Position numbers and translations under genes: made by a program. 64,000 nucleotides of DNA from assembly GCA_035443885.1 (NCBI GenBank), contig DAOMNO010000004.1:1-64000 (forward strand), in the 5' to 3' direction. This DNA comes from DAOMNO01 sp035443885. Its GTDB lineage: Bacteria; Planctomycetota; Phycisphaerae; Phycisphaerales; SM1A02. The notes below the pieces were generated by a model. It ran no database searches. It saw nothing but the letters and a program-made list of their open reading frames with translations, and had not been told where the DNA came from. Positions 9,017 to 18,401 of the stretch are shown in pieces (positions within the stretch are counted from its first letter, which is position 1; every line of letters begins with the position of its first letter).

Positions 9017-9535
9017 TCATTCAAACGGCAGGTTGAGTTGCCACGACACCCCGAAGCGGTCCACAACCCAGCCGTACTTGCGGCTGAAGCCGTAATCGCC
9101 GAGCGGCATGGCTGCTTCGCCGCCTTCGATGAGCTTTGCGTAGAGTCTGTCCAGTTCTTCTTCGGTTTCACAGAGGACGAACAGCGAGATCGATGGTGTG
9201 AAGGAGAAGTTATGCGGTGCCGGGCTGTCGAATGCCATGAACGGCCTGCCTGCAAGAGTGAACATCGCCTGATAGACGGTACCTTCCTTGCCGGGCAGGT
9301 CCGGGCCGAAGCGCGTAATGCTCAGAATCTCTGAGTCATCGAAGAGCGACGTGTAGAACAGCATTGCCTCTTCAGCTCTGCCTTCGAACATGAGGAACGT
9401 GGTGATCTTGTCGGGCCGCCACGTGCTCTCCAAGGGTAATTGGGTGCTTTGGCTGTTTACGCTGGCGCAGCCTGCGAGAAGCAACGCGAATGAAGTGAGC
9501 AGGGCGATGGAGATGATGCGAATCAAGTATGGCAT
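9017..9535 (-). CDS. VOC (PhnB-like) domain lipoprotein
   Basis: A 172-residue protein with a signal peptide and lipobox LLAGC (about residue 23), followed by a vicinal-oxygen-chelate domain of the PhnB/3-demethylubiquinone-methyltransferase-like group: ITTFLMFEGRAEEAMLFYTS, a central RPFMAFDSP and the C-terminal GWVVDRFGVSWQL. Such domains are usually cytoplasmic, so anchoring to a membrane is odd. The start was placed at the ATG that begins the signal peptide. Function is unknown; a binding rather than enzymatic role is possible. Confidence 0.8.
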   Translation of the reverse strand: MPYLIRIISIALLTSFALLLAGCASVNSQSTQLPLESTWRPDKITTFLMFEGRAEEAMLFYTSLFDDSEILSITRFGPDLPGKEGTVYQAMFTLAGRPFMAFDSPAPHNFSFTPSISLFVLCETEEELDRLYAKLIEGGEAAMPLGDYGFSRKYGWVVDRFGVSWQLNLPFE

Positions 9536-9673
9536 GAGCGGTACCGTACTGTGCTCGCAAAGGATTTCAAGATGCCGTATGGACGATGACACCGCAGGGT
9601 GCTGTGGTTCGCGATCTTGAGGGGGCGGACTGTGGTCGGTTCACAAAGGTGTGCTCGCTGAAGAACCGTTTCG

Positions 9674-12409
9674 CTACTCGTCCGCGAGCCGCTTTTGCCA
9701 ATCCGCAGCGCGGGCAGCAGCATCACTCTGCGGGTTTCGCTCCGCCTGCGTGAGCAGCAGCGACACCAGCGAATCGCGAACATCGCGCCGGTCGGGATGA
9801 CGTTTGTGCAAAGCGTGCTCTGCACGCTCAGCCGCCCATGTCAGCATGTGTTCAGCCTCAGCGATTCTTCCGAGCGCAGCTTCGATCTGTCCGAGTGTGA
9901 TCGACGTGCGCAGCACTGCGGCGTGATCCGGTCCGAGCGCGGCGAGATGGCCTTCACGGGCGGCTTCGACCAGCGGACGGGCGGTATTCGGCTCGCCGTT
10001 CATGAGCAACGCGCGCCCGAGCGTCGCCATCGCATCGCACGTGGAAACGTGAGTTGGTCCGAGTGTGCTTTCATTGCGTTCGTGTGCTTCACGCAGCAAG
10101 AGGATCGCTTCATTCAGCTCGCCTTTGAGCATAAGAAGCCAGCCGAGGTCATACGCGGATTGAATGGTATAGGGGTGATTTTCAGTGAGGAGGCGCAGTC
10201 TTGCTTCGCGCACGGCGCGGAGTATGGTCTCCGCTTCATCATATTGGCCGCGTTCGCCCAGGATCATGCCGAGCGTGGCGCGCGTGTACCACGTTTCAAC
10301 GTGGTCTTCACCGAAGACTCGTTGTTTGTCGTCAAGCGTTCGGCGGATCACGCGCTCGGCGTCTTCATATTCGCCCAGGAGTTGATACGTCCACGCAACG
10401 TTGCCGCGCAGCGTGATGGTGAAACTGTGATCATCGCCAAGCGTGCGTGAGAATCCGTCGATTGCAGCGAGAGAGTGATCGAGCGAGCCTTTGAGATCGC
10501 CAAGCGTCATGAGGATCAGCCCGATGTTGGCGCGAAGGCGCAGAATCTCCATGCTGTTGGGATCAGTGGTTGGACGGAACCCTTCGTACGCGCGGGAGAG
10601 GTAGTCCAGCGCGCCTTCAAGCTGGCCCAAACGGAAGGACAACATGCCAAGGTTGTTGAGCAGACCGAGCACACGCGGATCGTTCTCATCTGATGTGGCG
10701 AGAAAACCCGCGAGTGCACTCTCGAAATAGGGCATCGCTTCGGCGAGTTGGCCCCGATTCGTCAGCAGTCGCCCAACGCTCGTGAACGAAGCAATGGTTT
10801 CTGGCGCCGTATCACCGAGGGCCGCACGGTGTAGTTCGAGCGATCGCATGAGGTGGTCGCTTGCTGCGTCGTAGTCCGCTATGGCAGAAAAGGCGTTCCC
10901 GATCATGTGGCGAAGCGAGGCTTCGATTTCAGCCGTGTCTGCAAGATCGCTGTTGACACGGGAGGCGGCATTTTCGAGGATAATCTTGAACAATTCCGTA
11001 TCTTTGCCTCGCGCGATATTTGGATCAACGCCTGAAATCATCTGCTCTGTGAACGCTGCGATGCGTTCAGTTTTCGCGGCTTCGAGTCGCGTGCGCTCGG
11101 CTTCCTTTTCGGCACGTCTCTCGGCATCACGTGCCTTGTCGCGCTGTTCAAAGGCCAGCGTTCGCTGCTCGGCAAGCTGTAGTGCGAGTGTCATTGAGAT
11201 GATGGTCGCAGCGATGAGCGTGAGCGCGAATACAAGCGACGCGAAGACCGCAGCACGGTTCCGTGCGATGAACTTGCGGAGCCGATGCAGACGACTCGCG
11301 GGACGACTTGTGATCGGTTCAGACCTCAGATAACACGCGATATCGTGGGCAAACTCACTGACGGATTGATAGCGGCGACTGCCGTCTTTTTCCAGGCCTG
11401 TGGCCAGTATCGTTTCCAGATCGCCACGCCACTGGCGGTTCACTGAGCTGAGGGGTACCGGAGAATCTTGACGAATGATGCGAGCGATATCGGAGAGATT
11501 CTGCTGCGAGATGGTGTAGGGCAGGCGATCGGTGAGCAGTTCATAGAGTACGACGGCAAGCGAGTACACGTCACTGCGTGTGTCAATGGCGTCTGGGTTA
11601 CCGCTGACCTGTTCTGGACTCATGTAAGGCAACGTGCCAACGATCTGCCCTGCGCTGCCTGCGATGGTCGTTACCTGCACGGTAGGGTCGGTGGCGCGGG
11701 CAACGCCAAAGTCGAGTACTTTGGGCTGACCGGATGCGTCCACGAGAATATTGGCAGGCTTGAGGTCGCGATGGATCACGCCGCGCTGGTGAGCGTGCTG
11801 TATAGCTTCACAGATGCGAATGAATAGTTCCAGTCGCTGGCTGGTGGAGAGATTCCTCAACCGAACATAGTCCAGCAGGGGCTGGCCATCGACATATTCC
11901 ATGACGATGTACGGCTGGGTGCCGAACTCGGTGTCTGCTGCCCCAACAGAGAAAATCTGCGCGATGCCGGGATGCTGCAGGCGGCCGAGCACATGCGCTT
12001 CGTGCTCAAAGCGCCGAATCAGGCCGGGCGTGGCAAAGCCGGGGCGGATGATCTTGATCGCCACCGTCCGCTGCGGCTGATCCTGTTCCGCAAGGTACGC
12101 CACGCCCATGCCGCCTTCGCCGAGCAGGCGCAGAATACGGTAGGGGCCGATGCGCTGCGGCGGTGTTGTCGTTCGGCCGATATCACTGACAGCCTCCGCG
12201 AGGAAACTGCTGAGTTCTGCAGCATGCTCATCAAGGTCGATCGCTGGCGTATCCTGATGTCGCAGCAGAGCTTCAACTTCCGAGCGAAGCGAGGTGTCTT
12301 CGCCACAATGCGAATCGAGAAGAGTGTTGCGATCTGCATGAGGTGCGTCGCAGACGGCTTGGAAAATCTCACTGATTCTGGTGTATCGCTGTTGATCGTC
12401 GCTTTGCAT
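9674..12409 (-). CDS. Membrane Ser/Thr kinase with TPR array, module 1
   Basis: A 911-residue PknB-type kinase. Residues 1-85 are a short helical N-terminal region. The kinase domain spans about 88-365 (GEGGMG loop, Lys119, HRD 213-215, DFG 233-235, and an SPEQ motif near 264). A single membrane helix lies at 385-410. A coiled Glu/Arg-rich stretch follows, then tetratricopeptide repeats to about 890, which on this topology face the periplasm. All catalytic residues are present. It lies 233 nt downstream of an ECF sigma gene on the same strand, a pairing that recurs twice more in the window. The likely role is transducing an envelope signal by phosphorylation; targets are unknown. Confidence 0.9.
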   Translation of the reverse strand: MQSDDQQRYTRISEIFQAVCDAPHADRNTLLDSHCGEDTSLRSEVEALLRHQDTPAIDLDEHAAELSSFLAEAVSDIGRTTTPPQRIGPYRILRLLGEGGMGVAYLAEQDQPQRTVAIKIIRPGFATPGLIRRFEHEAHVLGRLQHPGIAQIFSVGAADTEFGTQPYIVMEYVDGQPLLDYVRLRNLSTSQRLELFIRICEAIQHAHQRGVIHRDLKPANILVDASGQPKVLDFGVARATDPTVQVTTIAGSAGQIVGTLPYMSPEQVSGNPDAIDTRSDVYSLAVVLYELLTDRLPYTISQQNLSDIARIIRQDSPVPLSSVNRQWRGDLETILATGLEKDGSRRYQSVSEFAHDIACYLRSEPITSRPASRLHRLRKFIARNRAAVFASLVFALTLIAATIISMTLALQLAEQRTLAFEQRDKARDAERRAEKEAERTRLEAAKTERIAAFTEQMISGVDPNIARGKDTELFKIILENAASRVNSDLADTAEIEASLRHMIGNAFSAIADYDAASDHLMRSLELHRAALGDTAPETIASFTSVGRLLTNRGQLAEAMPYFESALAGFLATSDENDPRVLGLLNNLGMLSFRLGQLEGALDYLSRAYEGFRPTTDPNSMEILRLRANIGLILMTLGDLKGSLDHSLAAIDGFSRTLGDDHSFTITLRGNVAWTYQLLGEYEDAERVIRRTLDDKQRVFGEDHVETWYTRATLGMILGERGQYDEAETILRAVREARLRLLTENHPYTIQSAYDLGWLLMLKGELNEAILLLREAHERNESTLGPTHVSTCDAMATLGRALLMNGEPNTARPLVEAAREGHLAALGPDHAAVLRTSITLGQIEAALGRIAEAEHMLTWAAERAEHALHKRHPDRRDVRDSLVSLLLTQAERNPQSDAAARAADWQKRLADE

Positions 12410-12642
12410 ACAGAGGATTTCCGCAAGTCAGAACTCGAATAGCGTGGCGCAGCCGTACCCACGCGACAACGGCGGTGGCGTGGGAAATCGTGGCGAATGT
12501 CTCTCTCTTCGTTTCTTTCTCAACGTAGGCCATACCGCCTTGGCGCAAAATGGGACGAATGTTGCTGAGCCATGACAACCTGCGTCGCTCGCAGGAATGC
12601 CCTCAGGTGAACATTGCACCGAATGTTGTGCAGATTGGCTGT

Positions 12643-13206
12643 TCACATCTCGCCATTCAGGAATCGGCTCAGCCAGGCTCGTGCGGTGCGCCAGTCCAGT
12701 TCAACCGTGCGAGTCGAAACGCCGAGGGCAGCGGCGGTTTCTTCCGTCGTCATGCCACCGAAGAATCGCATTTCGACGATGGCGGCTTGTCGGGCATCCA
12801 ACATGCCGAGCTTGGAGATGGCCTCGTCCAAGGCGAGCCAATCGAGTCGATCCAATTGCTTTGGAGCTTGAGGCTCAGCGACAATCCGCTCGCGCACGCC
12901 ACCGCCTCGCTTGGCAGCATTGTTGGCTCGTGCATGATCGATCAAGACCTGCCGCATGGCTTTGGCGGCCAGTCTGTAGAAGTGCACACGGTCGGTGAGA
13001 TCACTGGACGACTGATCGACCAGCTTGAGATAGGCTTCGTGAAGCAGGGCGGTAGGCTGCAGTGTGTTGGCAGCGGGCTGCTTTGCGAAAATACGAGCCG
13101 CTAGGGCACGCAGTTCGTTGTAGAGAAGCGGAAGTAGTACGGCAACTGCTTGGGGGTCGCCGCCGCGAACGTTCCGAACCAGCCGTGTTGTCTCGTGTAT
13201 GTCCAC
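12643..13206 (-). CDS. ECF sigma factor, TIGR02999 type, module 1
   Basis: A 187-residue sigma-70 family factor. Region 2 includes LLPLLYNELRALA and TALLHEAYLKL, the HFYRLAAKAMRQVLIDHAR signature of the TIGR02999 group follows, and region 4 is an HTH near MTTEETAAALGVSTRTVE. There is no anti-sigma gene beside it; the adjacent kinase probably takes that regulatory role, as is commonly seen in planctomycetes. The gap to the kinase (12410-12642) holds no other gene. Confidence 0.9.
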   Translation of the reverse strand: MDIHETTRLVRNVRGGDPQAVAVLLPLLYNELRALAARIFAKQPAANTLQPTALLHEAYLKLVDQSSSDLTDRVHFYRLAAKAMRQVLIDHARANNAAKRGGGVRERIVAEPQAPKQLDRLDWLALDEAISKLGMLDARQAAIVEMRFFGGMTTEETAAALGVSTRTVELDWRTARAWLSRFLNGEM

Positions 13207-13474
13207 CGCGTGCTCGCGGCTCTTCAGAACGCCGCCATCTCTCTTTCAGGTATGTGATGGATTGTACCGTGCTGGTTGGCTGCCGGAGAGGCTGCAGCGG
13301 CTGGGGACACCCTGTTCGGTCGGCCGGGCATCGAAAAAATGTTTTGCGCGGTACCGGTGGAGTTTTCGTTTCTTGTGGCGAAGACCTACGACAGCAGGAA
13401 TGTATGCCAGTGTGCTCGCTGCTGGGGTCGTATCATCAAACGGCTTTTAGCCAAACGACAGGAAGGATTGATCG

Positions 13475-15430
13475 ATGGCTCGTTCCCCGCGTTCTTTGCT
13501 CAAAGCATCAGCATTCGGTGCCGTACTCGCTTTCCCGATCGGCGGCGTTCGCCATGCCTTGGCGGATGTTGTCCATTCAACCTATATCTCAAACATTTGG
13601 TACCACTACTCCATCAAGAACATGCCTGATTTGGATCAGAGGCGGTCGCCCAATCAGGCCAGTGGCATTCCGGGACTGCCGGCAAACGGAAGCATGTACT
13701 GCGTTCCGACGGCCACGATGAACTTGTTTGCCTACGCGGCCAACCACGGGTTCCCCGGTTCGCTGCCCGGTCCTGGGAACTATCAGTCGCAGAACCTCTA
13801 CAACCAGACGACCGCAGCCATTCAACTGATGGGTTTCTTTATGGGCACGCATCCCATCGACGGCACCAAGACGAATGGCTGGAAGTCGGGGGCCTTGACG
13901 TGGAATAACTTGGGTTCGAACACCTATCCGTTGCTCATTTCATTCAATGGGCTATCCGGAACCAGCTTCCGCAACCTCAACCAAATGGCCGCAGCGGCAT
14001 CGTCCGGAGCGATCGTCACGTTCAACTATGGTCGATGGAATGTCGTCGGCACGAATCAGTTTGGCCATAAGCTTGTCGAACGCAGCGGCGGCCATGCAGT
14101 CACGCTCAGGTACGCCAGGCGACAGGGGAACGTCATTGATGTTGGCTACAGAGATCCTGCAAACGGACGAGCCAATTCCACGCAATCAGAATTTGCAACA
14201 ACCTACTCGTGGGTCACGCCAATGGTTGTTGATGTGGGGAGCAGCCTCTTTGCGCAGTTGGCAAATGTCCATCGGATCGACGAAGGTTCAACCACGACGT
14301 CATTTCGACTGATCGAGAGCTACGTGGCGATTCGTCCGTTCTACGGCTTAACGTTCCAGTCAGCGACGACGCCGATCATCAAGAAGATTCAGCCAATCTC
14401 ATTTCAGGGGCATCAAACACCCCCAGTCGTGCAGATTCCCACGCTGAACAACAAAGCGATGCTCGATCTGGCATTGGACCCGGATGGGAACGCTGCCATC
14501 GTATCGCTTCGCGATCTTGGCACGAATGCGATCAGCCTGCATCGCGTTGACATGCTCACGGAAGAAATAGAAACCATCACCGGCCTTCAATCGATGAAGC
14601 GATTCGTCTTCGGCCGCAACCGTGATTTCTATGGCACCGATGGCGACAAGTTGTATCGCTTATCCATGGACAACAACTGGGAGGCGGTCTCGTCGGCATC
14701 CACGGCCGGTCCGTTCAACGCGCTCTACTATGACGATGCAACCGATACGCTGATCGCCCTCAATACCATGTTCAAGGGGATCATTCGATATCCCGCGTCG
14801 CTGATCGACAACCCGCAGATATGGATCGTGCCGGGGCATATCCCCATGGCAGGCGACGGCTCCGTCAGTGTCAATCCTGTAGATGGCAACGTCTGGTTTG
14901 TCTCAGCAGCGTCCAATCATGCAGTTCGTGTGATCCCACCCGACCCCAACACCGGCGGGGCGCCGTTCTTCCTGCTTACCGCCATTCCCGGCGTGACGAA
15001 CCCGACAAACATCGACTTCGATGACCGCGGCCACATGTTCGTCACATTTGAAGGGAAAGTGCGCGAGTTTGAGGCAGACGCCAACGGCATCTGGCACCTT
15101 GTGCCAAACGCGCTGTTCGATTCCTATCCGGTTGGGTCGCGATTCATTGTCGGCCGCAGCCGCTCCTTCGCGGACGATGCTGATGCACATGACCCGTTCT
15201 TCAATATCAATCCAGATGAACTTTTCACTCCACCTCATGCCATTGTGATCGATTGCCCAGCAGACCTTAACGACGATCGCGTCGTCGATGTGCTGGATCT
15301 GCTGATTCTGCTTGGCAACTGGGGGGCGTGCGGTGATGCCCCGTGCCTCAATGACTTGACGCTTGATCGTGTGGTCGATGTGCTTGATCTGCTCACACTG
15401 CTTGGCTCATGGGGGCCATGCCCCAACTGA
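13475..15430 (+). CDS. Secreted C39-like/dockerin-repeat protein
   Basis: A 651-residue exported protein. It has a signal peptide at 1-30 (cleavage near HALA). The N-terminal domain shows a papain/C39-like layout: YCVPTATMN with Cys76, GGHAVTL with His207 and GYRDP with Asp227, so a cysteine peptidase or inactive relative is possible. The middle part (about 320-590) has repeated short beta segments resembling a propeller. The end carries two dockerin-like EF-hand repeats (VVDVLDLLILLGNWG, then VVDVLDLLTLLGSWG). It is divergent from ECF module 1. AGGAAGG precedes the ATG by about 6 nt. Confidence 0.78.
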   Translation: MARSPRSLLKASAFGAVLAFPIGGVRHALADVVHSTYISNIWYHYSIKNMPDLDQRRSPNQASGIPGLPANGSMYCVPTATMNLFAYAANHGFPGSLPGPGNYQSQNLYNQTTAAIQLMGFFMGTHPIDGTKTNGWKSGALTWNNLGSNTYPLLISFNGLSGTSFRNLNQMAAAASSGAIVTFNYGRWNVVGTNQFGHKLVERSGGHAVTLRYARRQGNVIDVGYRDPANGRANSTQSEFATTYSWVTPMVVDVGSSLFAQLANVHRIDEGSTTTSFRLIESYVAIRPFYGLTFQSATTPIIKKIQPISFQGHQTPPVVQIPTLNNKAMLDLALDPDGNAAIVSLRDLGTNAISLHRVDMLTEEIETITGLQSMKRFVFGRNRDFYGTDGDKLYRLSMDNNWEAVSSASTAGPFNALYYDDATDTLIALNTMFKGIIRYPASLIDNPQIWIVPGHIPMAGDGSVSVNPVDGNVWFVSAASNHAVRVIPPDPNTGGAPFFLLTAIPGVTNPTNIDFDDRGHMFVTFEGKVREFEADANGIWHLVPNALFDSYPVGSRFIVGRSRSFADDADAHDPFFNINPDELFTPPHAIVIDCPADLNDDRVVDVLDLLILLGNWGACGDAPCLNDLTLDRVVDVLDLLTLLGSWGPCPN

Positions 15431-15484
15431 CGACCGAGCCGCTTTCAGCGATCGAACGCCGAAGTTCAGAGTGCAACCTTCTGC

Positions 15485-15522
15485 AACGCGCGCGAGGCAT
15501 TCATGCCCGCGCGTTTGTTTTT
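15485..15522 (+). terminator. Intrinsic terminator
   Basis: AACGCGCG (15485-15492) pairs with CGCGCGTT (15508-15515). An inner GGCAT/ATGCC stem closes a TC loop, with a CGA bulge, and the hairpin runs straight into TGTTTTT. It lies 55 nt after the dockerin-protein gene. Confidence 0.85.
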
Positions 15523-15587
15523 GGTGTGATTGCCCGGCGGAGCGCACGCGAGCGCCTTCAGGCATTTAAACAAGAACCGCCGGAAAA

Positions 15588-15622
15588 GACCCCGGGGGTC
15601 TCTGCGTCGAGTTTGGTATATT
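15588..15622 (+). promoter_or_regulatory. Putative promoter with palindromic operator, possibly leaderless
   Basis: TATATT at 15617-15622 resembles a -10 element, placing the expected transcription start within a base or two of the GTG at 15631. Where a -35 would lie there is instead a near-perfect palindrome, GACCCCGGGGGTC (15588-15600). This suggests control by a bound dimer, perhaps the WYL regulator itself. Confidence 0.4.
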
Positions 15623-15630
15623 GTGCCTGC

Positions 15631-16614
15631 GTGGCATATACCCGGGTCCATCGACTACTGCGTATTCTTTCGTTGCTGCAAGGGGCGCGAGGTTGGAACG
15701 CCCGCGCATTGGCGCAGGAGTGCGAAACAAGCGTTCGTACAATCTATCGCGATATTGAGCAACTGCAGGCTGCGGGAATACCCGTTCGCTTTGACACCAA
15801 GGCGAACCGATACCGTGTCAGCGGTAGCTTTTTCATGCCACCTGTTCATCTCACGGGTGAGGAAGCGCTGGCTCTTTCTGCATTATGTGAGCACATCAGC
15901 AAGCCGGAGCGCATTCCGTTTCTCAAGCCTGCATGGCGTGCTTTACACAAGATCGAAAGCCAGTTGCCGCAGGAGATTCGTGATGATGTCGCAGCACGAA
16001 GTCGGTCGATCACAATCCGCACCGCAAAGGCCATGCCGCCTGACGGTTATGGCGATGTGTACGACAAGGTGCAGTCGGCCATCGCAAGCGGCAAAGCGTT
16101 GCAGTGTCGCTATGAGCCTGCAACCGGGGAAAGGGCTGCGTCAAGCGGGGATGTCGAGTTTCTGCTCTACCCGTACGCATTGTTCTTCGCCGTTCGCGCG
16201 TGGTACGTCGTGGGCAGAAGATCAGATCGAAAAGAACTGCGATCACTGAAACTCAATCGGTTCAGCAGCGTCGCGATGACCAACGAGAGCTACCGTGTGC
16301 CGCCAGGCTTCGACCTCGACAAGCATCTCGGTAATGCATGGCGCATGATTCGCGGCGGGGCAGATGTGAAAGTGGAACTCTGGTTTACGCCAGAGTTTGC
16401 TACAACGATTGCGGACACGCTTTGGCATCGCACACAAAGCGTGGAGTGGCATCCGGACGACTCATGCACGTTTCGCTGCACGGTCTCAGGGCTGTCAGAA
16501 ATCGAGTGGTGGGTGCTCTCTATGGGGCCGAACTGCGTTGTGCGCAAGCCGCGTGAGCTTGCAAAGCGTGTGCGTGACCTTGCCTCGGCCACCGTCGATT
16601 TGTATGCGCCATAA
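15631..16614 (+). CDS. HTH/WYL-domain transcriptional regulator
   Basis: A 327-residue regulator of the YafY/PafBC type. The N-terminal winged HTH (residues 1-60) includes NARALAQECETSVRTIYRDI. The middle holds the WYL domain (about 140-220), with FLLYPYALFFAVRAWYVVGR in place of the classical WYL triad. A C-terminal WCX-like domain (about 235-320) begins with VKVELWFTPEF. WYL proteins often sense nucleic-acid ligands or DNA damage. The GTG at 15631 is preferred because family members start close to the HTH; the frame itself stays open upstream to 15409. Confidence 0.85.
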   Translation: MAYTRVHRLLRILSLLQGARGWNARALAQECETSVRTIYRDIEQLQAAGIPVRFDTKANRYRVSGSFFMPPVHLTGEEALALSALCEHISKPERIPFLKPAWRALHKIESQLPQEIRDDVAARSRSITIRTAKAMPPDGYGDVYDKVQSAIASGKALQCRYEPATGERAASSGDVEFLLYPYALFFAVRAWYVVGRRSDRKELRSLKLNRFSSVAMTNESYRVPPGFDLDKHLGNAWRMIRGGADVKVELWFTPEFATTIADTLWHRTQSVEWHPDDSCTFRCTVSGLSEIEWWVLSMGPNCVVRKPRELAKRVRDLASATVDLYAP

Positions 16615-16723
16615 GGCCTTCAGCTCAGCGCAATCCGTCTTGGTGAACCTTCTGCCATAGTGGTGTCACAAGAGTTTGGTACGCTGGCTTCGCGCTTCGT
16701 GGGGGGGGCCACTGCCTTCATAA

Positions 16724-18343
16724 TTACGCTTCGCTATCAGCCTGCCCATCAACGGCCTTGGCAGACTTCACTCTTGGCCTGCGAGGGCCGTCGTTGCGTT
16801 CATCAGCAACTTTGCCCAGCACGTTTGGCAGTTCGATCCCCGCTTGCTGGGCGAGTTCGTGCATGGCGGGTAGCGAGCCGATGAGGCCGGACAGGAAGTC
16901 GGCCGTCGCGCCGTTCTTTCCGCTGCCGTTGCGGCCGGAGTCCCACACGGTGATCTTGTCGATCTTCAGGTTCTGAATAGCCTTGACTTGTTCCGCGATG
17001 AGCGTCGGCAACTGCTCGATCATCAGCAGTGTGGGCGCGATTTGCGGATTCTCCTGACATGCAGCAACGAGCTTACGATAGCCCTCAGCCTTCGCTTCGA
17101 GCACCTTCTGTGTACCTTCTGCTTCTGCAAGGTAGCGGGCAAGAATGGCGTCGGCTTCGCCTCGCGCTTCGCGACGCTGTTTTTCGGCTTCCGCTTCCGC
17201 AGCGATCTCAATGCGCTTCTTCTCGATTTCCTGCGGAGCCAGTTCTTCCTTCGACAGACGAGCCAGTTCCTGCTCGCGCTCGGCAATAAGGATCGCTTCC
17301 TTCGCCTTGGCTGCGGCGACTTCCGCGCGGCGTCGCGTCTCAGCCTGAATCTCCGCCAGCTTGGCGTTGGATTCGGCGATCTGTGCTGCGGACGTGTTTT
17401 CACCCGCCACGGCGGCAGCTTCCGCTTCGGCGACCTTGATGCGCTGCGCCTGTTCGGCTCGCTTCTGCGCCGCGACCGTTTCCGCCTGCCGTTCCGCGGT
17501 GGCGATCTCAAGATCTCGCTTTGATTCCACTTCGCCAGTGACGGCCTGAGCTTCCAATTGGGCGACGGCGACGCGCTGCTTACGCTCCGCTTCCTTTTCA
17601 CCTTCCACACCCGCGGCATGTTCGCGAGCCACGTTGACGGTCTTTTCTCGCACAGCGATCGCTTCACCCGTCGCACCATCGCGCACCTGCTGGGCGACTT
17701 CCACCTTGGCGCGTTCAATCGCCTCTGCAGCGGCGCGCTGGCCGATGGCGACGATATAGCCTGATTCGTCTGTAATGTCGCGAATGTTGACGTTGATGAG
17801 TTCGAGGCCGATTTTGTTGATTTCGGCAGCGACGTTCTCATTAATGAGCGCCATGAACTTTTCGCGATCCTTGTTGATCTCTTCGATCGTCAAAGTCGCA
17901 ATGACCAGACGAAGCTGGCCGAGAATGATGTCCTGTGCCTGATCGCGAATCTTGCGGTCATCAAGCATGAGGAGCCGCTCTGCTGCGTTCTGCATGAGCA
18001 CCGGCTCGGTGGCGATGCCGACGGTGAACGTTGCGGGCACGTTTACGCGAATGTTGTTGTACGACAGAGCGCCTTCCAGCGGGATGTCGATCACGAGCGG
18101 TTCAAGTGAGAGGTATGCATAATCCTGAATAAGAGGAACGACAAACGCGCCGCCACCGTGCAGACATTTTGCAGCTTTGTTCGTTCCGACGCGGCCGTAG
18201 ATGACCAACACGCGGTTGGACGGGCAGCGTTTATAGCACTTGACGATGATCGCCATCGCGAAGAGCAGAATGAGCACGCCGCCGCCAATAACGGGAAGAA
18301 TCCATGCGGCTTGTCCGGAGAAAATGGCTGCTGCTGCGATCAT
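16724..18343 (-). CDS. floT: Flotillin-family membrane scaffold protein
   Basis: A 539-residue protein with one N-terminal membrane helix (about 14-35), a band-7/PHB domain (about 40-190), a long Ala/Glu-rich coiled-coil (about 200-430) and a Gly/Asn-containing C-terminal tail. Flotillins organise membrane microdomains. AGGAGCC just upstream fixes the ATG at 18343. It follows the NfeD/YuaF-like gene by 58 nt on the same strand, the same pairing as yuaF-floT in Bacillus, so the two are probably one operon. Confidence 0.9.
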   Translation of the reverse strand: MIAAAAIFSGQAAWILPVIGGGVLILLFAMAIIVKCYKRCPSNRVLVIYGRVGTNKAAKCLHGGGAFVVPLIQDYAYLSLEPLVIDIPLEGALSYNNIRVNVPATFTVGIATEPVLMQNAAERLLMLDDRKIRDQAQDIILGQLRLVIATLTIEEINKDREKFMALINENVAAEINKIGLELINVNIRDITDESGYIVAIGQRAAAEAIERAKVEVAQQVRDGATGEAIAVREKTVNVAREHAAGVEGEKEAERKQRVAVAQLEAQAVTGEVESKRDLEIATAERQAETVAAQKRAEQAQRIKVAEAEAAAVAGENTSAAQIAESNAKLAEIQAETRRRAEVAAAKAKEAILIAEREQELARLSKEELAPQEIEKKRIEIAAEAEAEKQRREARGEADAILARYLAEAEGTQKVLEAKAEGYRKLVAACQENPQIAPTLLMIEQLPTLIAEQVKAIQNLKIDKITVWDSGRNGSGKNGATADFLSGLIGSLPAMHELAQQAGIELPNVLGKVADERNDGPRRPRVKSAKAVDGQADSEA

Positions 18344-18401
18344 GGTCGGCTCCTGCACTTGCAAACAGGTTCAATGTAAATCAGAAACAATCGCGGGCGA
18401 C

